A DNA stretch of 64,000 bases from Calycina herbarum (taxonomy: Eukaryota; Ascomycota; Leotiomycetes; Helotiales; Pezizellaceae): the NCBI GenBank assembly GCA_001414485.1, contig LLEY01000092.1, forward strand, positions 186,001-250,000. Direction: 5' to 3'. The translations under genes were made by a program, and so were the position numbers. Each line of letters begins with the position of its first letter. Position 1 is the first letter of the stretch. The notes below the pieces were generated by a model. It worked only from the letters and a program-made list of their open reading frames with translations, had not been told where the DNA came from and did no database searches. Positions 12,396 through 24,525 of the stretch are shown here, in pieces.

Positions 12396-12916
12396 GACTG
12401 TGCGTAATTGTACTTCCCAACAAGTAGAATAGCTCATCTTTTCTAGATTCAAAGATTGAGCTGTCTTCAGATTCGGGTTTGAAGAGAATTACATCCTCTT
12501 AGCTTGAACTACGGCTGCCGGACATGCGTCTCTGATGGAAGAGAAATCAGGCACTTACTAAATTTTGGGTCTACTTCTCGAAATGACAATAAAAGGTAGG
12601 AAGGGAGGCTGTGAACGGCTTGGCAGCGGGTGGGAGGTTCGGAAAAGGTTAAGACTCGATGAGCGACTAAATACAAAAGACCAGAAAAGCCGCTCCGACA
12701 TAGAAAACGTCATCGAGGAACAAGACCAAGAGATTAGGGAACGAGACGACCTTCAAGAAGAAGCAAATTATCATCGTAACCAAGTCACGTCCATCTCGAA
12801 TATTCACCTTGGCTGCAGACCAAGAGAAGAGAAGCTCCCATGAAGACTCAGACTCGGGAGCTATAGCAAAAGGAGCACACTGAATGGGACGAGGGATAGA
12901 AACTTAGTATTTCAAC

Positions 12917-12968
12917 TTTGAATAAGCGAGGAATTTCGACAGTATATTTTTCATCGACGACAAATGAC
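12917..12968 (+). repeat. Dispersed ~50-bp motif, copy D
   Basis: Reads TTTGAATAAGCGAGGAATTT, CGACAGTATATTTT, TCATCGACGACAAATG. This is the most complete copy and closest to the apparent consensus. Confidence 0.6.
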
Positions 12969-13451
12969 AATCTTTTGAGATTACTATGTGATGTGAAGGA
13001 AAAGCTGTTTCAGCATATCTCGGAAAATTAGAATGCAATTACCACTTCACGGATAACTACCTCTCCTGTAGCATGGGCTGACTGTTTAAGGCGGGAATGG
13101 ACGGTGCCTCCGGAAATTGGTGGGTGTACTTCTTCCATGGCTGAGAAGGTTGGGAGTATATAAGAGAAGAGTTTTATTGTGGTCAAAGAATCTTGTTAGA
13201 ATGTAGAAAGTACTGAAGGAATAAATTTGATTCCATTTGTCTCCAGCACGAGTCCTGTGTTCCTAGTTTCTGGAGTAGAAAAACATTGCTTTTGCCGGAA
13301 TTTTGGTCCTAGCTTGTTGTTACATGAGATTCGAGTTTGACGACTCATATCTCTTCACCGAGAGCTTCCATTGCGGCCAAATCAAATCTAAAATTCCCAA
13401 CCCATCAATGTTTCTAGAAGCTGAACCCCACAACATCTCAATATCAACCCC

Positions 13452-14197
13452 TCAGTTATTCTTAGCCTGCTTCTTCTTATAACTAGCACTCTCCGAATTC
13501 TTAAACGGGAACCCACTCGTCCTCTTATCCGCCCCCGTCTTCCGACTAATCCGCCCCCCGGTACTAGCAAACATCACACACCAGAGCGCAGTACTAGCCA
13601 ATAGCACCGAAAACACCGAGCCCATAGCGAAACTGAATTGGCCACCAGTGGTATACTTGGCATAACCGTAGAAAGCTGTTGCGGAGTGGTAGAGGAGAGA
13701 GATGATGAGGACGGGTACGGCGTAGGGGGCTTTAGGGTCGGATTCTTCGGTTGTGATTGCTGAGGAGGTTGCTAGAAAATGTTAGTATAGGGAGAATGGG
13801 AAGGGGCTGGCCAATCGGAACGGGGAAAAGGGAGGGGGAAAGACGTACTTGTAGATGTTAAAGGCACGGAACCGGTGAGGAGGACAATTATCAGACCCAA
13901 AGCCAGGAGAGCGAATCCGAGGGAGCGGGCAAAGTATTCTTCAAGTGCTGTTCGAAGTGTTAGAGTCGGACCCGGAGTGAGCAGGGAGGAAGGGTGTACG
14001 AACGTGATGGCTCTCGAACTTCGGGCGAGAGAAGCATGATGATCATTGTTGGGGAGATGATCAGGGGAGCAGCTTGTAATGCCATCCATCCTGCGGATCC
14101 GTATGTGTATGCGTAGAAGACCTGTAGAATGGATTGTTAGACAGGTACGAGGACTTGGTGTACGGATGGAGGGGTAAAGAACTGTACATACGTCCAT
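13452..14197 (-). CDS. Small multi-span membrane protein, fungal, unknown function
   Basis: Four exons give 180 residues with a consistent frame: a 6-nt first exon (ATG GAC, 14197-14192), then 14121-14004, 13947-13849 and 13771-13452. The introns have GT donors and CAG or TAG acceptors. The protein shows four hydrophobic segments: around WMALQAAPLIISPTMIIMLL, ALLALGLIIVLLTGSV, VPVLIISLLYHSATAFYGY and FSVLLASTALWCVMFAS. The tail is Lys/Ser-rich and ends KKKQAKNN, as in some ER or Golgi membrane proteins. I do not recognise a catalytic motif. It is divergent from nar1, with only about 450 bases between the two starts, so they may share a promoter region. Confidence 0.8.
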
Positions 14198-14643
14198 TAT
14201 GTCGAGATGTCGAGTTTAGTTGTTGCTTTTGCAATAGAGAAAATGGAGAACAGTTGTGTTTGAAAAGAATAATGAAGTTTCACGAGACAGATGTTTAAAT
14301 ACGGGTTGGCTCTCAGGTACCAACGCCAACTTAAGAAGCTCTCTACCTATGACGCAGTCTTTCGCGGGGCTGGAGCAGGGATCATAAGGATCCTTGTCAC
14401 AGACAACGCCACACAAATGTTTCTCCGCTGTCGGCACTGATTAGCAATTCACTCAACACCAATGGTTTATCCTGCAAAACCTCCATAACTTTTTGCAACG
14501 GACATCTCCGCGAACCACCCCTTCCTCCTTTTATAAGAGGTCGCAAATACCCTTTCTTCGAATCCATCGCGCGAAACCCATTTCCAGACGATACGAAGAA
14601 CAAGAGATCCAGCGGCGCGTTCGCGCTGCCATAACCCCTCACC
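14198..14643. promoter_or_regulatory. Shared divergent promoter region
   Basis: This 446-base stretch separates the starts of the minus-strand membrane protein gene and nar1 on the plus strand. No gene lies in it. C-rich pyrimidine runs near 14515-14530 (CCCCTTCCTCCTTTT) precede the nar1 start. Its role as promoter for both genes follows from position only. Confidence 0.4.
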
Positions 14644-16437
14644 ATGAGCGCCATCCTCTCCGCGGACGACCTAAATGACTTCATCTCCCCAGGAGTCGCA
14701 TGCATAAAACCCGTCGAGACCCTCCCCGCAGCAAAACCTACTCCCGCAGATTCTGTAAGCCCACCCACCCTTTTGGATGAAACAAAGCAAATCTAACAGA
14801 CATGTCCTCCCCAGGACGCCTACGAAGTATCCTTCAACACCGATCGCAAAATCCCCGAAACCGATTTACCACCAGCGCAAATATCGTTGACGGACTGCCT
14901 CGCCTGCTCAGGCTGCGTAACCTCCGCCGAAGCCGTCCTCGTCTCCCTCCAATCCCACGCCGAAGTCCTGTCTGAATTGGATTCGGGTCCTGGATTGCGG
15001 ATAAGTGGCGATGCCTCTCATATCTCGAACCTCGATACAGGAGGGAAGCTCTACGTAGCAAGCGTGAGTCCGCAATCGCGAGCAAGCATAACTGCAACAT
15101 TTGGGACAACGGAGAAGGAGGCGGGGTACATGATAGAACAGTTATTAAGTGGACCCAGGGGTTTAAAATCGAGGGCGGTTTATAGGAATGGATTTCAGTG
15201 GGTGGTGGATACTAATGTGGCAAGAGAAGCATGTTTAGTGCTGGGCGCCGATGAGGTGATGACTTCTATGCAGAATGGAGCAGAGAAGACGAATGGGGAG
15301 GCTGCAAAACAACCTGCGAAACCTATTTTAACATCCTCATGTCCTGGATGGATATGCTACGCGGAAAAAACACACCCCCATGTTCTACCACATTTATCAC
15401 GACTCAAATCACCACAAGCATTAATGGGCACACTTTTAAAGACGGTACTGAGTAGAAAGTATGGTATTTCGCCCGATCGGATATGGCATGTAGCTATCAT
15501 GCCCTGTTTTGACAAAAAGTTGGAAGCTAGTCGGGAGGAACTCACAGATGCTGTTTGGGAAGGGACGGGTACTCGTGGGGTTCGCGATGTCGATTGTGTG
15601 ATTACTAGCAAGGAGTTACTCATGCTTGCCGACTCTAGACGTGTCGACTTTGCGAAGCTTCCGCGAGGTCCTCTTCCTCGAAGCATTCCCTTCCCGGAAC
15701 CCAAGTTAAATTCTTTCCTTTTCCCTCCTCGACGACGGAAGAATGGCGATCAAGCCTCTGGGAGCTCGGGAGGGAACCTATATTATATTCTCCAATTATT
15801 TGCATCCCAGCATGCAGGTGCCTCTATACAGACGACTCGAGGTCGAAATATCGACGTCCAAGAATACAAAGTTACATCCCCAGCCGGAGAGATCCTGTTG
15901 ACGGCTGCCCGATATTATGGTTTCCGAAATATACAAAATCTCGTTCGAAGATTAAAACCAGCTAAACCCTCTCGGATGCCAGGTGGGAAGCCTATGGGGA
16001 GTGCTCGAAAGGTCGCCGGGAAATCCAATGGACCAGAATATTCCTATGTTGAGGTCATGGCATGTCCGGGAGGTTGTACAAATGGTGGCGGACAGATAAA
16101 GGTCGATGACCCAGTAATAACTGGGCACGAGGCTTCAGAGGTCAAACCAGGCCCTCTGGAGCAAAAAGCTTGGTTGGCTCGAGTAGATGAGGCGTATTGG
16201 TCCGGAGAGGATAGTGGGGATGGAGAAGCTCTCCCGGAGGACCGTCAAGATATGGTTGACGGTATTTCTCCTTCTTATATTAAAGATACCCTGGCGCATT
16301 GGTCAGTCACCACTGGCATAGACTTAGATAAGTTGGCGTATACGAGTTATCGCGAGGTAGTTAGCGATGTGGGTAAGGTCGTTGACGAAACCCAGCGGGT
16401 AATTGAAATCGCCTCGAAGAGTGGTGGTGGGTGGTGA
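14644..16437 (+). CDS. nar1: Cytosolic Fe-S cluster assembly factor Nar1
   Basis: Nar1 is the [FeFe]-hydrogenase-like component of the cytosolic iron-sulfur assembly machinery, linking the Nbp35-Cfd1 scaffold to the Cia1-containing targeting complex. Exons 14644-14754 and 14815-16437 (60-nt intron) give 577 residues, within the usual fungal range. The N-terminal cluster ligands are all present: Cys20 (PGVAC) and Cys65, Cys68, Cys71 (DCLACSGC). The C-terminal ligands are visible in TSSCPGW, MPCFDKK and ACPGGC. The hydrogenase-like core between them carries a Lys/Pro-rich insert near 15960-16030. The start is the first Met, directly followed by the family's N-terminal pattern ([11 protein letters not shown]). 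The stop lies 16 bases from the stop codon of the converging SUZ-domain gene. Confidence 0.95.
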
Positions 16438-16453
16438 TTGTAGAGTATAAAGA

Positions 16454-17283
16454 TCAACTCTTATTTCCGCCCCTGGCGAATCCGAATCCTCTCCCGGTTC
16501 CGTCTGGTCCCTTTGGTGATCGAATGATTTGTTCTTCGTCGCGGGGTGTAGAGCGTCCGGATCTTGGGCCTTCCCCATTGCGTTTGTGTATGGCGACACC
16601 GGGTTTTGGCGTATAATCCGGATCGTATAATTCTTTCGAGCTCGATTGACTCCCTGGTCGTGCATTTTCTTGTCTTGAGCCTCGGCCTTTCCCCCTATTC
16701 CTGTTTCCGTCTGAGGACATTGGAGGGGTCACTGCTCCATTCCCAGGTGACGATGCTCCAGAGGAGGTGCCCATAATCCTTGCACGAACTTCATCATACC
16801 TCTTCTGTTTCTCCTCTCGTTCTTTCTGCGCCTTTATTCGTAACTCCTCTGGACTCGGCCGATTCTTCACCTCGTCTTCTTCATCGTCTTCATCCTCCAA
16901 GGTCAATTTCGCCAATCCGGTAATGGGGTCAATTTTCTGAATGGCTTTCGGGGTCGGCTTCCGACTCAATACTTTGAGCGCAGGTTTGAACTCGGTTTTG
17001 AGAGGTACATCGTCGCGCGCAGCGAGGAAGTGGAATGTCTCGGGCTCTTCGCTGTATGTAGTTGTTAGTTCTCTATACCGTTATCAATTGAGGATTTAGA
17101 GTCTTCATACGCAGATTCCCAAATCTTCTTATTCGTTTCCGCGTGTCGTGCGAGTCGCTCTGCTTTAGTGATCTTGAGTTCTTCCTCTTGGGGTTGAGAG
17201 AGTTGTACGCCTCCGTCTTCTTTGTCGGCTTGTGACTCCCAGTCGTCATCCCATGCGTCCGGGACTGCAGCTTTCTTGACCAT
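16454..17283 (-). CDS. SUZ-domain RNA-binding-type protein
   Basis: Two exons (17283-17111 and 17051-16454, 59-nt intron) encode 256 residues. The N-terminus is acidic with tryptophans (VPDAWDDDWESQ). A helical segment EELRIKAQKEREEKQKRYDE leading to RARIMG matches the SUZ domain, a short RNA-binding region, and the Gly/Arg-rich end (GPDGTGRGFGFARGG) resembles the SUZ-C motif. Such proteins occur in cytoplasmic mRNA metabolism; the specific role here is unknown. An in-frame ATG exists at 17385, but the Met at 17283 (MVKKAAVPDAWDDDW) looks like the true start because the upstream extension is Ser/Thr-rich and less protein-like. It converges on nar1 and diverges from the small gene at 17522. 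Confidence 0.85.
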
Positions 17284-17521
17284 TTTTAAGGTGGTTGTGG
17301 GCTTCAAGGTGGAAAGGGGCGAGGAGTTGAGTTTTAAATTGTGGTGGGTTGAAAGATGGATGGCGCTTTCTGAGTTTCGGCTCACCGAGTTTCAACCGGC
17401 GGAATGTGGGGAAGGATAGCTGCCGCCTTGTTAAAGCTTCAAGCTTCCAGAAAGATTCACCAAGCAACTCTCTCCCTCCGTGAATACATCTCCTCCTCCC
17501 ACCTTCCATAAAACAGCAAAG

Positions 17522-18002
17522 ATGTCTTGTAAGCAAGCCTTTCTCCCCCAAACCAAAGCGCAAACCCATCTAACTACGATCTCCAGCTTCACAAACCAAC
17601 AACCCCCTCCCAGCAGACAGCGACTCTGTTATGATCGAAGCCCCCGACAGTCCACCACAACAGAATACCAACATGCTTCCTGCACCCTTCTCCCAAATCA
17701 AGCCCTCTTCGTCCAACTCGGGCGCCTCGCGAATCAACGGCGATGGAACTGGCAAGATGAATTTTGGAGCTCCCGGCTCGAGTTGGCAGACCAAGAAGTT
17801 TAGTGAGGAGTGGCAACGTGCTGCTGATGGGTTGAGTGATAAGGATTGGGACCCTGGTATGTACTACAAATAAGATGAATAGGGAGGGGAGTGGAGGGGT
17901 TTAAGGGGAAGTAGGGGAATGTTTGCTAATGCGATGGTGTTTGTAGCCAAGTATGGTGATCCTTTGATGGAGAATAATGGGTTCCCAACTATTCAGAAGT
18001 AG
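17522..18002 (+). CDS. Small acidic protein, unknown function
   Basis: Three exons (17522-17528, 17617-17856, 17947-18002) give exactly 100 residues. The first coding exon is only seven bases (ATGTCTT) before a GTAAGC donor. The second exon uses a CAG acceptor at 17616. The protein is Ser/Pro-rich in the first half. The second half has a Trp-rich pattern (SSWQTKKFSEEWQRA, DKDWDPAKYGDP) that looks conserved rather than random. I do not know the family. It shares a 238-base divergent promoter with the SUZ-domain gene. The small size and single splice solution make the model plausible but not certain. Confidence 0.7.
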
Positions 18003-19084
18003 ATTCGAATGGCTGCGGTCGAAACTACGGCACGAATACCACTACGAAACGAAGGTTATGATAACGATGGAGCATTTGAGATGATTGGCATGGAGTTTGG
18101 TGTTTCGGCATTGCGTTGATCGGAAAAGTGGTCTGGCAAAAGCAAGATGAGGGTGTTTTCGTAATTCTGCTACTGCAGATTAGAACATGGGAAGACATTG
18201 GCCACTTTCTTGTGGGCTGCTACAGAAACGAACCTAGAATCGAAAGACTAAAGCGACATCGAGAAGGGTGGGAAAGCAATGAAAACCATTGAATCTCGCA
18301 GCAAAAATTGGTATCTATATGCTTGTATTTCCTTATGTTTATTCCTGTTTTCAAGAGGTTTATAGCTGTCCAAGTTACTTCAAAGTTTTTAATTTTTCTT
18401 CTTGCTCCATGCTCGCGATAGACCATGAAAGCTTTGGTAGATGGCTTTCGTTGTTGTGGATTTATTGTACAATTCAGTGGTACCCGAGCTCTAAAAGCCC
18501 TAGTTTAATATTCCAGGCTCTAAACTTTATGATACGCTCTACTTGTACGAGTACTAGAAAGATATATACTACTTCGTCTGTGGTCCATAGCGAGCCATAG
18601 TAAGGTCACTCATGAGATGCCCACGATCAGCATGAATCCAGTTTACTCGGCATTTCTAACCGACTGCCTTTCGAAACTAAAATTAGATATTGTATATATA
18701 TGTACAATTGCCATATACCCGAGTACACAAATTATTAAGAAGAAAGTGATTGGGTGGCTTATCCCTGTTCCTTGGCAGCGATCATGGCGGTGACGTCGTC
18801 CCTCCTTGTTGGTTGTGTCAAGCACCACAGCTTTGTGGAGGGTTTGTGCCTTGAAAATACTTAGCAGAACCCCTTGATTCAATCGCGGGGAAGTCCTTAA
18901 ACATCACTTGATCTCTCTCAAGGTAAGAGAAAAGTATTTTCTTGTTACCGTCATCTCATCTTCTTCATTTCAACAATGATTGAGCATTGAACATATCTCT
19001 CATTCATACTGTACAGTCTCCATTCCACCCATCACTTGTGTAGTCCACAACCTACTCAAGTAGCCTCCAATCCCATATCCAAAC
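18003..19084. other. Intergenic, no gene seen
   Basis: Holds the 3' region of the small gene and the leader of the SMP/C2 gene. No open frame here has domain features. Pyrimidine-rich stretches near 18950-19080 (TCATCTCATCTTCTTCATTT) are consistent with a promoter or 5' untranslated region for the gene at 19085. Confidence 0.5.
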
Positions 19085-22000
19085 ATGTCTTCGCCAGACA
19101 TCGAACAAGAGGCGGGTCGCAGAGACTACAAAGCTCCTTACTCGCACGATCATCCGATTCCTACAATTCAAGGATACCGTGAACATCGAGATCAGCTCAA
19201 GGACCAGCACAAGCAGGCCGAACATGCACAGCATACGGAGGAAGACGATTCGAAGACAAAGAGAGCATTCAATGCTGTAAAGTCGATAATCAAAAACGAA
19301 GACAAGCAAGATGCTCAGGGTGACCCTTACCCAACAGCGAACCGAAACGAGGGAGCGGGGAGTAACGAAGAGATGGATGAAAACGACTCCGGTATACCAG
19401 AAGTTCCTTCGATGAACGGGAATGATGGCCAATCTGCGAAGCAAAATGGCAACTCCAAATCCAAAAAAGACGACAAAAAGGCTGAGAAGGAGAAGCAGGC
19501 ATCTGCGACGGAAAAGGCTGCTGGACAGCTCGATCCCAAGCAAAAGCGGAAGATGATGAAGAAAAACGACAGAGATGATGGAGGTCGTGAAGTTACGGAT
19601 CCGGTCACGCATCTTCCACTTATAATTCGAGATTCGACTGGAAAAGACCTGAGACGCGCTCCAGAGAATGAACCAGGCCCGGACGAGGGAACGAAGAGGA
19701 CCAATACTGGGCTCAGTAGTGGGGCAGCAAAAGATCCAGAGCAGCTTGATTCAGAAAGGGAAGAGCTCCAGGACGGCTACGATGGCATGCAGAAGATGTT
19801 TCCACCCCCGGCCTTTGACGACACGAAAGCGGAATTGATGAGAACTTACCAATTTGCCTTTACCATTGCAATTGGTGTAGCAATCGTTCTCGGTATGTCA
19901 TTGGTGCTGTTCTTCCTTGCGGTAACAAAGGGTTCATGGCAAGGAGAAGCATTCTCCAAGAAAACGCTCTTAGCCATCGCAATATCTCTCACGCTTGTGG
20001 CAGGTGGCGGGTTCGCCATCATAACAGGCCTACAGGGTTGGCTCGGTAATAAAGTGGATGGAATCTGGGAAGACGAAGTTTGGGATGCCGCAAGAGCAGA
20101 AGAAGAGCAATTTCACAGGACCAATGAACGTTTGCCGGAGTCTGTGGCTTGGATGAACAGCTTACTCGCTTCTGTCTGGCCTCTTATCAATCCTGATCTC
20201 TTCGCTTCTGTGGTTGACATGCTTGAGGATGTGATGCAAGCAAGTTTACCAAGAGTCGTTCGTATGGTGAGTATTGATGATTTGGGCCAAGGAAGTGAAG
20301 CTATCCGTATCCTTGGGATACGGTGGCTTCCAACTGGTGCTGCAGATCAGTCTGTTGACGATGAGGGCAACTTGAAGTCCGCTAGTGACAAGGACGCCAA
20401 TGACCGCGGAGCTCCAGGTCAGGGAGAACAAGAGGATAACGAGGATAAAACGAAAGAAGAAGGTCAGCTCCGTTTCTTTATTGCCTTAGAAAATTCTGGG
20501 ATCATGAAAAGCATTGATCGAGAAGATTTAGAAGAATTAGGAAGTCGAAATTATAATTCTTCTAAGCCATCTCGACCAATGCTTAAAATTTCTTACAAAA
20601 TGTCGGAAGTGGCAAAAGAAAACCAGAAGAAAAGCTAATTAAACATAAGACGATCCTGATGCCCCGAAGAAAAAACAGGACGAGAAGAAACAAAGCGAAG
20701 CGGAGCAACAAGCTATCCGCGAAGGAATGGAAGCGGAACAAGGAGATTTCGTGAACATTGAGCTAGCCTTCGCCTACCGCGCTCGATCCTCCGGCAAGTC
20801 CATCAAATCCAAAGCCAAAAATGCCCATCTCTACCTCAAGTTTTACCTCCCTGGTGGTGCTTTTGTACCTGTCTGGGTCGAACTCCGTGGAATTATCGGT
20901 ACCATGCGACTTCGACTCCAACTTTGTCCGGATCCTCCTTTTTTCAGTCTCTGCACCATGACTTTCGTTGGTCAGCCAAAAGCTGACCTGTCTTGTGTTC
21001 CGCTATCGCGACATCTTCCGAATTTGATGAATGTGCCTCTTATATCATCTTTCGTTCAGTCGTCTATCGATGCAGCTCTTGCTGATTATGTCGCTCCTAA
21101 GAGTTTGACTGTTGATCTCAAGGAGATGCTTGTGGGTGATGATTTTAAGAAGGATGCTATTGCTCGTGGTGTTATTGTTATATTCATAAAGGAAGCCAAA
21201 GACTTCAAGGAGGGCGATGGAGGGATGGGACCGTTGGGTGGATCAAGCGATTCATACGTTACATGTTCTTGGGGCAAGTTCGGAAAAACGATATCATCCA
21301 CCAGAGTCATCGAGAGCGATCAGCACCCAAGATGGGAGGAATGGGCGTACATGTTGGTGTCGCCTGAGGAGCTCAACGCGGACGAAAAACTTCGATTACA
21401 GCTATGGGACTCGGACAAGTATACTGCGGATGATGATCTTGGAAGAGTGGAAGTCGATTTGAAGGAGCTCATGCATGGTTCGAAAACAAAGAATAAGATG
21501 TGTGATCGAGAGGACCGATTCATGGGGCAAGATGCAGGAGAGAAGATGCCGGGCACTCTCACTTGGTCTGTTGGGTATTACTCGAAAACCAGAATCACAG
21601 AAGAACAACTAGCAAAGCAAACAGAAGACGACAAAATCAGAACCAAGAAAGATTTGAAAGAACGTGTTTCTGAGAATGCGCAGAGGAAGCTACGAGAGGC
21701 AACAGCACACGATGAATCGAAGGAAATCAATCAGCAAAAGGCGCAGGATTATCAAGAGCGGGAGAATGCTCTGATATGCTCGTCGTCACCTGATCCCAAT
21801 TATCCAAGTGGAATATTATCTATCCAGATTCATAATATTACCGGTCTTCAGGTTGAAGCATTGAATAAAAGGGATAAGAAGGGCGACGTCGACCGGGAAG
21901 ACCAAGCTGAGCAGTTGGATGACGTTCCAAGCAGTTATTGCTCTATCATCCTCGATCACAAGAAAATCTACAGAACGCGCACGAAGCCTAAGAATGCGAA

Positions 22001-23204
22001 GCCATTTTTCAACGCTAGCACTGAACGCTTCATTCGAGACTGGAGAACCGCAGAGGTCTTGATCAACGTCAGAGATAGTCGAGAGAAGGAAAATGACCCT
22101 TTGATCGGTATTGTCTACCTACCTTTGGCCAAAGTCTTCGAATATAGAAGTCAGGTCATGGACCTCTACCCACTGGTTGGCGGGATTGGATTCGGAAGAG
22201 CCCGTGTATCCATGGTATTCCGCAGCGTCGAGTTGAAATTACCAAAAGAGCTCATAGGCTGGGATTACGGCACACTCGAAATCAAAGCACCAATAAAGGC
22301 AGATAACCTTCCAGAAGAGATCCGCAACCACCGTCTCAAAGTCCGCTCCAACATGGCAAGAGCAAAATTCACCGCGGAGAATGGAGAATGGCAACCTAAA
22401 CATAGTAAAGGTTCCGCATTCATCGCAATTCGCAAACGCTACGCGATGCCTTTGGTTGTTGAATTCCGAAAATCAAGTTTGGGACCTGATTCCACGCCTG
22501 CCTTTGCAGTCTTCTGGCTGAAAGAAATTCCTGATGAAGAGGAGCAAACTATCAGGATGCAGGTATGGAAGGGTGGAAAAGAAAACCTAAAACGCGCCAC
22601 CACATCAGCGGGCTACAACGGACTTGATGAGAACGAACAACCACTTGGTGAGATTGAAGTCACGATGAAATTCTGGCGCGGACTTTCGGGATACCATAAA
22701 CGCTACGCAAACAAAGCCAAAGAATCCGACATGCGTTCCGTAATGGAAGCCCTCGACACCGTAAATGACGAAATTGAAGGTTCCTCGGATTGTTCTGATG
22801 ACAGCGACTCCTCCTCCTCCTCCTCCTCCTCCTCCTCCTCAAAGTCCAAATCCGCTTCCCGGAACAAAAAACTCACCACCCACACAAACCAAGATATCGA
22901 CGAAGAATCCGAAGGCGAATCTCATCACCACACCAAAAACCCAATCAAAAAAGTCAAACAGTTGAAGAATAGTATTTTAGAGGGCGAGAACGATGATGAG
23001 TGTGGGGAACGGGGACCGGTGGCACAAGCGAGGGATTATAACGATCATTACAAACAGTTGCACCGCAAGCATCGGGGGGTTATGCAGTGGAGGGTTGCGA
23101 GGACGGCGGATTGGGCGTTGGATAAGGCGAGGAGGGTTAAGAGTCAGGCTAGTGGGGTCTTTGAGCATAAGGAGAAGCAGCCGGGGGTTGAGACTGAGGT
23201 TTAG
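19085..23204 (+). CDS. SMP/C2-domain ER membrane-contact protein (Mug190/tricalbin type)
   Basis: Proteins of this type are ER-anchored tethers that carry lipids at ER-plasma membrane contacts. Two exons, 19085-20462 and 20650-23204, give 1310 residues in one consistent frame. The N-terminus (1-250) is highly charged and low-complexity. Two adjacent hydrophobic segments lie at about 255-280 and 295-318 (a hairpin anchor). The SMP lipid-binding domain runs from about 345 to 620, interrupted by an acidic insert where the intron sits. A C2 domain begins near 633 (GVIVIFIKEAKDF; acidic loop residues at SDSY and DSDKYTADDDLG). A second begins near 843 (GILSIQIHNITGL), and a third C2-like segment starts around 1070. 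Near 1179 a (TCC)n run encodes 11-12 serines. The layout fits fission-yeast Mug190 better than budding-yeast tricalbins; the exact orthology is inference. Confidence 0.88.
20463..20649 (+). other. Intron of the SMP/C2 gene, open in frame for 58 codons
   Basis: The donor is GTCAGC and the acceptor CATAAG, with a GCTAAT branch-like site about 15 bases before the acceptor. Splicing joins the frame exactly (GAA GAA G / AC GAT CCT). The intron itself stays open until a TAA at 20636-20638. If retained, it would end the protein at 517 residues, after the membrane hairpin and half the SMP domain. Confidence 0.65.
22806..22846 (+). repeat. (TCC)n microsatellite encoding polyserine
   Basis: A perfect run of about eleven TCC triplets inside the SMP/C2 coding sequence. 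It encodes a serine tract in the acidic, disordered C-terminal tail. Tracts like this often vary in length between strains. Confidence 0.9.
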
Positions 23205-23639
23205 GTTTGGGTTGTGGGATGTGAAAAGGTTGATGGGAGGGGTGTGTTTTGGTAAGGGAGTTTGGGGGATATGAAATTGTAGTTTAGCCACTTGGGTTTT
23301 GGGGTATCGGGGAAATGTTTGTGATACTACTTTGAAGCCTCATCTTGAATCTTCGGGACACTCGCTTAATTTCTACAAGCACCCCCTTTCTTGCCCGTCT
23401 CCGTGATAGGGGAAATGAGTACCGAAACAGCCCTCTTGTCAATCTAAAATTTACAGGTCAAGTTGAGCTAATATCATGTGAACTGAAAAGTTAAGAAAAA
23501 ATTAATTGTCCTAGAATAATTGAGGCAAGTCAGCAGCATGAACTCGTTTCTCCTCTTAACTTGAAACTGAGTCAAAGGAACTTCCTTCTGACGCTGACCT
23601 AGACCAAGTCTACCAGTGACTCTATTCGCTCCAGCTTGT

Positions 23640-23670
23640 AATTCTTAGCACTACGTCTCTATTAAAGAAC
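23640..23670 (+). repeat. Degraded dispersed repeat, copy 1
   Basis: Reads ATTCTTAGCACTACGTCTCT then ATTAAAGAA. It matches copies near 24365 and 25305 over the TAG.ACT.C.TCTCTAT block. It is short and diverged. Confidence 0.4.
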
Positions 23671-24289
23671 CCAGGATGGCAGAGTTTTATATGCGGAAAA
23701 TGTTGAGGCGAGTCGAGAAGGTTATCATGCGTCTAGCCTTTATGTTAAATATAATATTACACTTCATATTATCTAACTTTTTTCGTCTCCGAATTAAACT
23801 ATTCGCGAACAATCAGGGCTGTGTTTCTCTCGAGACTTCTTGATGTGAGGAAGTTCTCCGAAATGACAGTGAGAACTATTTTGACGGTAAATATTTCGTG
23901 AACGTGGTTCGTTCGGGTAAGACCTTAGTGAAGAGATGAGTAGGCTGGATTTTAAAGTATTGCTTGGGACTGGAACTTACAATATTCCGCCATCTTTGCC
24001 CAGTTGGAGGTATGGATCGAACTCTGGACGATAAATTTCAAAAGGACCTTGGTTTCCATTTGCGTCACGAAAACCTTCTTACGAGGCGAAAGTCAGAGTC
24101 TTTATCAGATCTCTTCTCTCTACAAGGACTGGGGTAGTCGTAATAAAACCCACAACGGGTATACTGTGTATTATGGGGAAGATATAATGACAAGCAGCCT
24201 CACTTCAATTCTTTGCCTCTCCTTCTTAAATATTCTTCATTATTATTGGGACATGATATTCAGTTAAAGAAGCAATCTTCAGCTTTGCT

Positions 24290-24420
24290 TAGTTACTAAA
24301 GCTAACAATTATCCGCCTCCTGACATGGTCTACTGGTGGATCCCTACAGCAACATTAAACTATTAGTACTCCCTCTCTATAAAAAGACCCATCCAGCATG
24401 AGTTGGTTCTACATACGCAT
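24290..24420 (+). repeat. Degraded dispersed repeat, copy 2
   Basis: Contains AAAGCTAACAATTATCC, then about 55 bases later TTAGTACTCCCTCTCTATAA, AAAGACC and CCAGCATGAG. The same three blocks appear in the same order in copy 3 about 950 bases downstream. Confidence 0.5.
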
Positions 24421-24525
24421 ATGATTTCCTTAGTGAGTAGTCTATGTGGTTCTCCCGTGCCTAGCAGCGATGCTAAATAAGTAAGCGTTACTATAACCTA
24501 TCTATCGTTTTCACTCTCTTATTGA

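Larger units (their letters stand above)
7953..13451. other. AT-rich gene-poor stretch, about 5.5 kb
   Basis: No convincing gene on either strand. The stretch is visibly AT-rich from about 9300 onward, and its many open frames are short and lack recognisable domains. Two weak coding-like pieces were seen on the plus strand: near 8541-8783, and 12565-12843 (the latter Lys/Glu-rich and coiled-coil-like). It carries the dispersed motif copies listed separately (9744, 10495, 11311, 12342, 12917). Confidence 0.5.

Noticed and set aside
12565..12843. Coiled-coil-like 92-codon frame on the plus strand
   Set aside because: Lys/Glu-rich composition with no recognisable domain or clear gene context, in gene-poor DNA; kept only as a remark in the intergenic entry.
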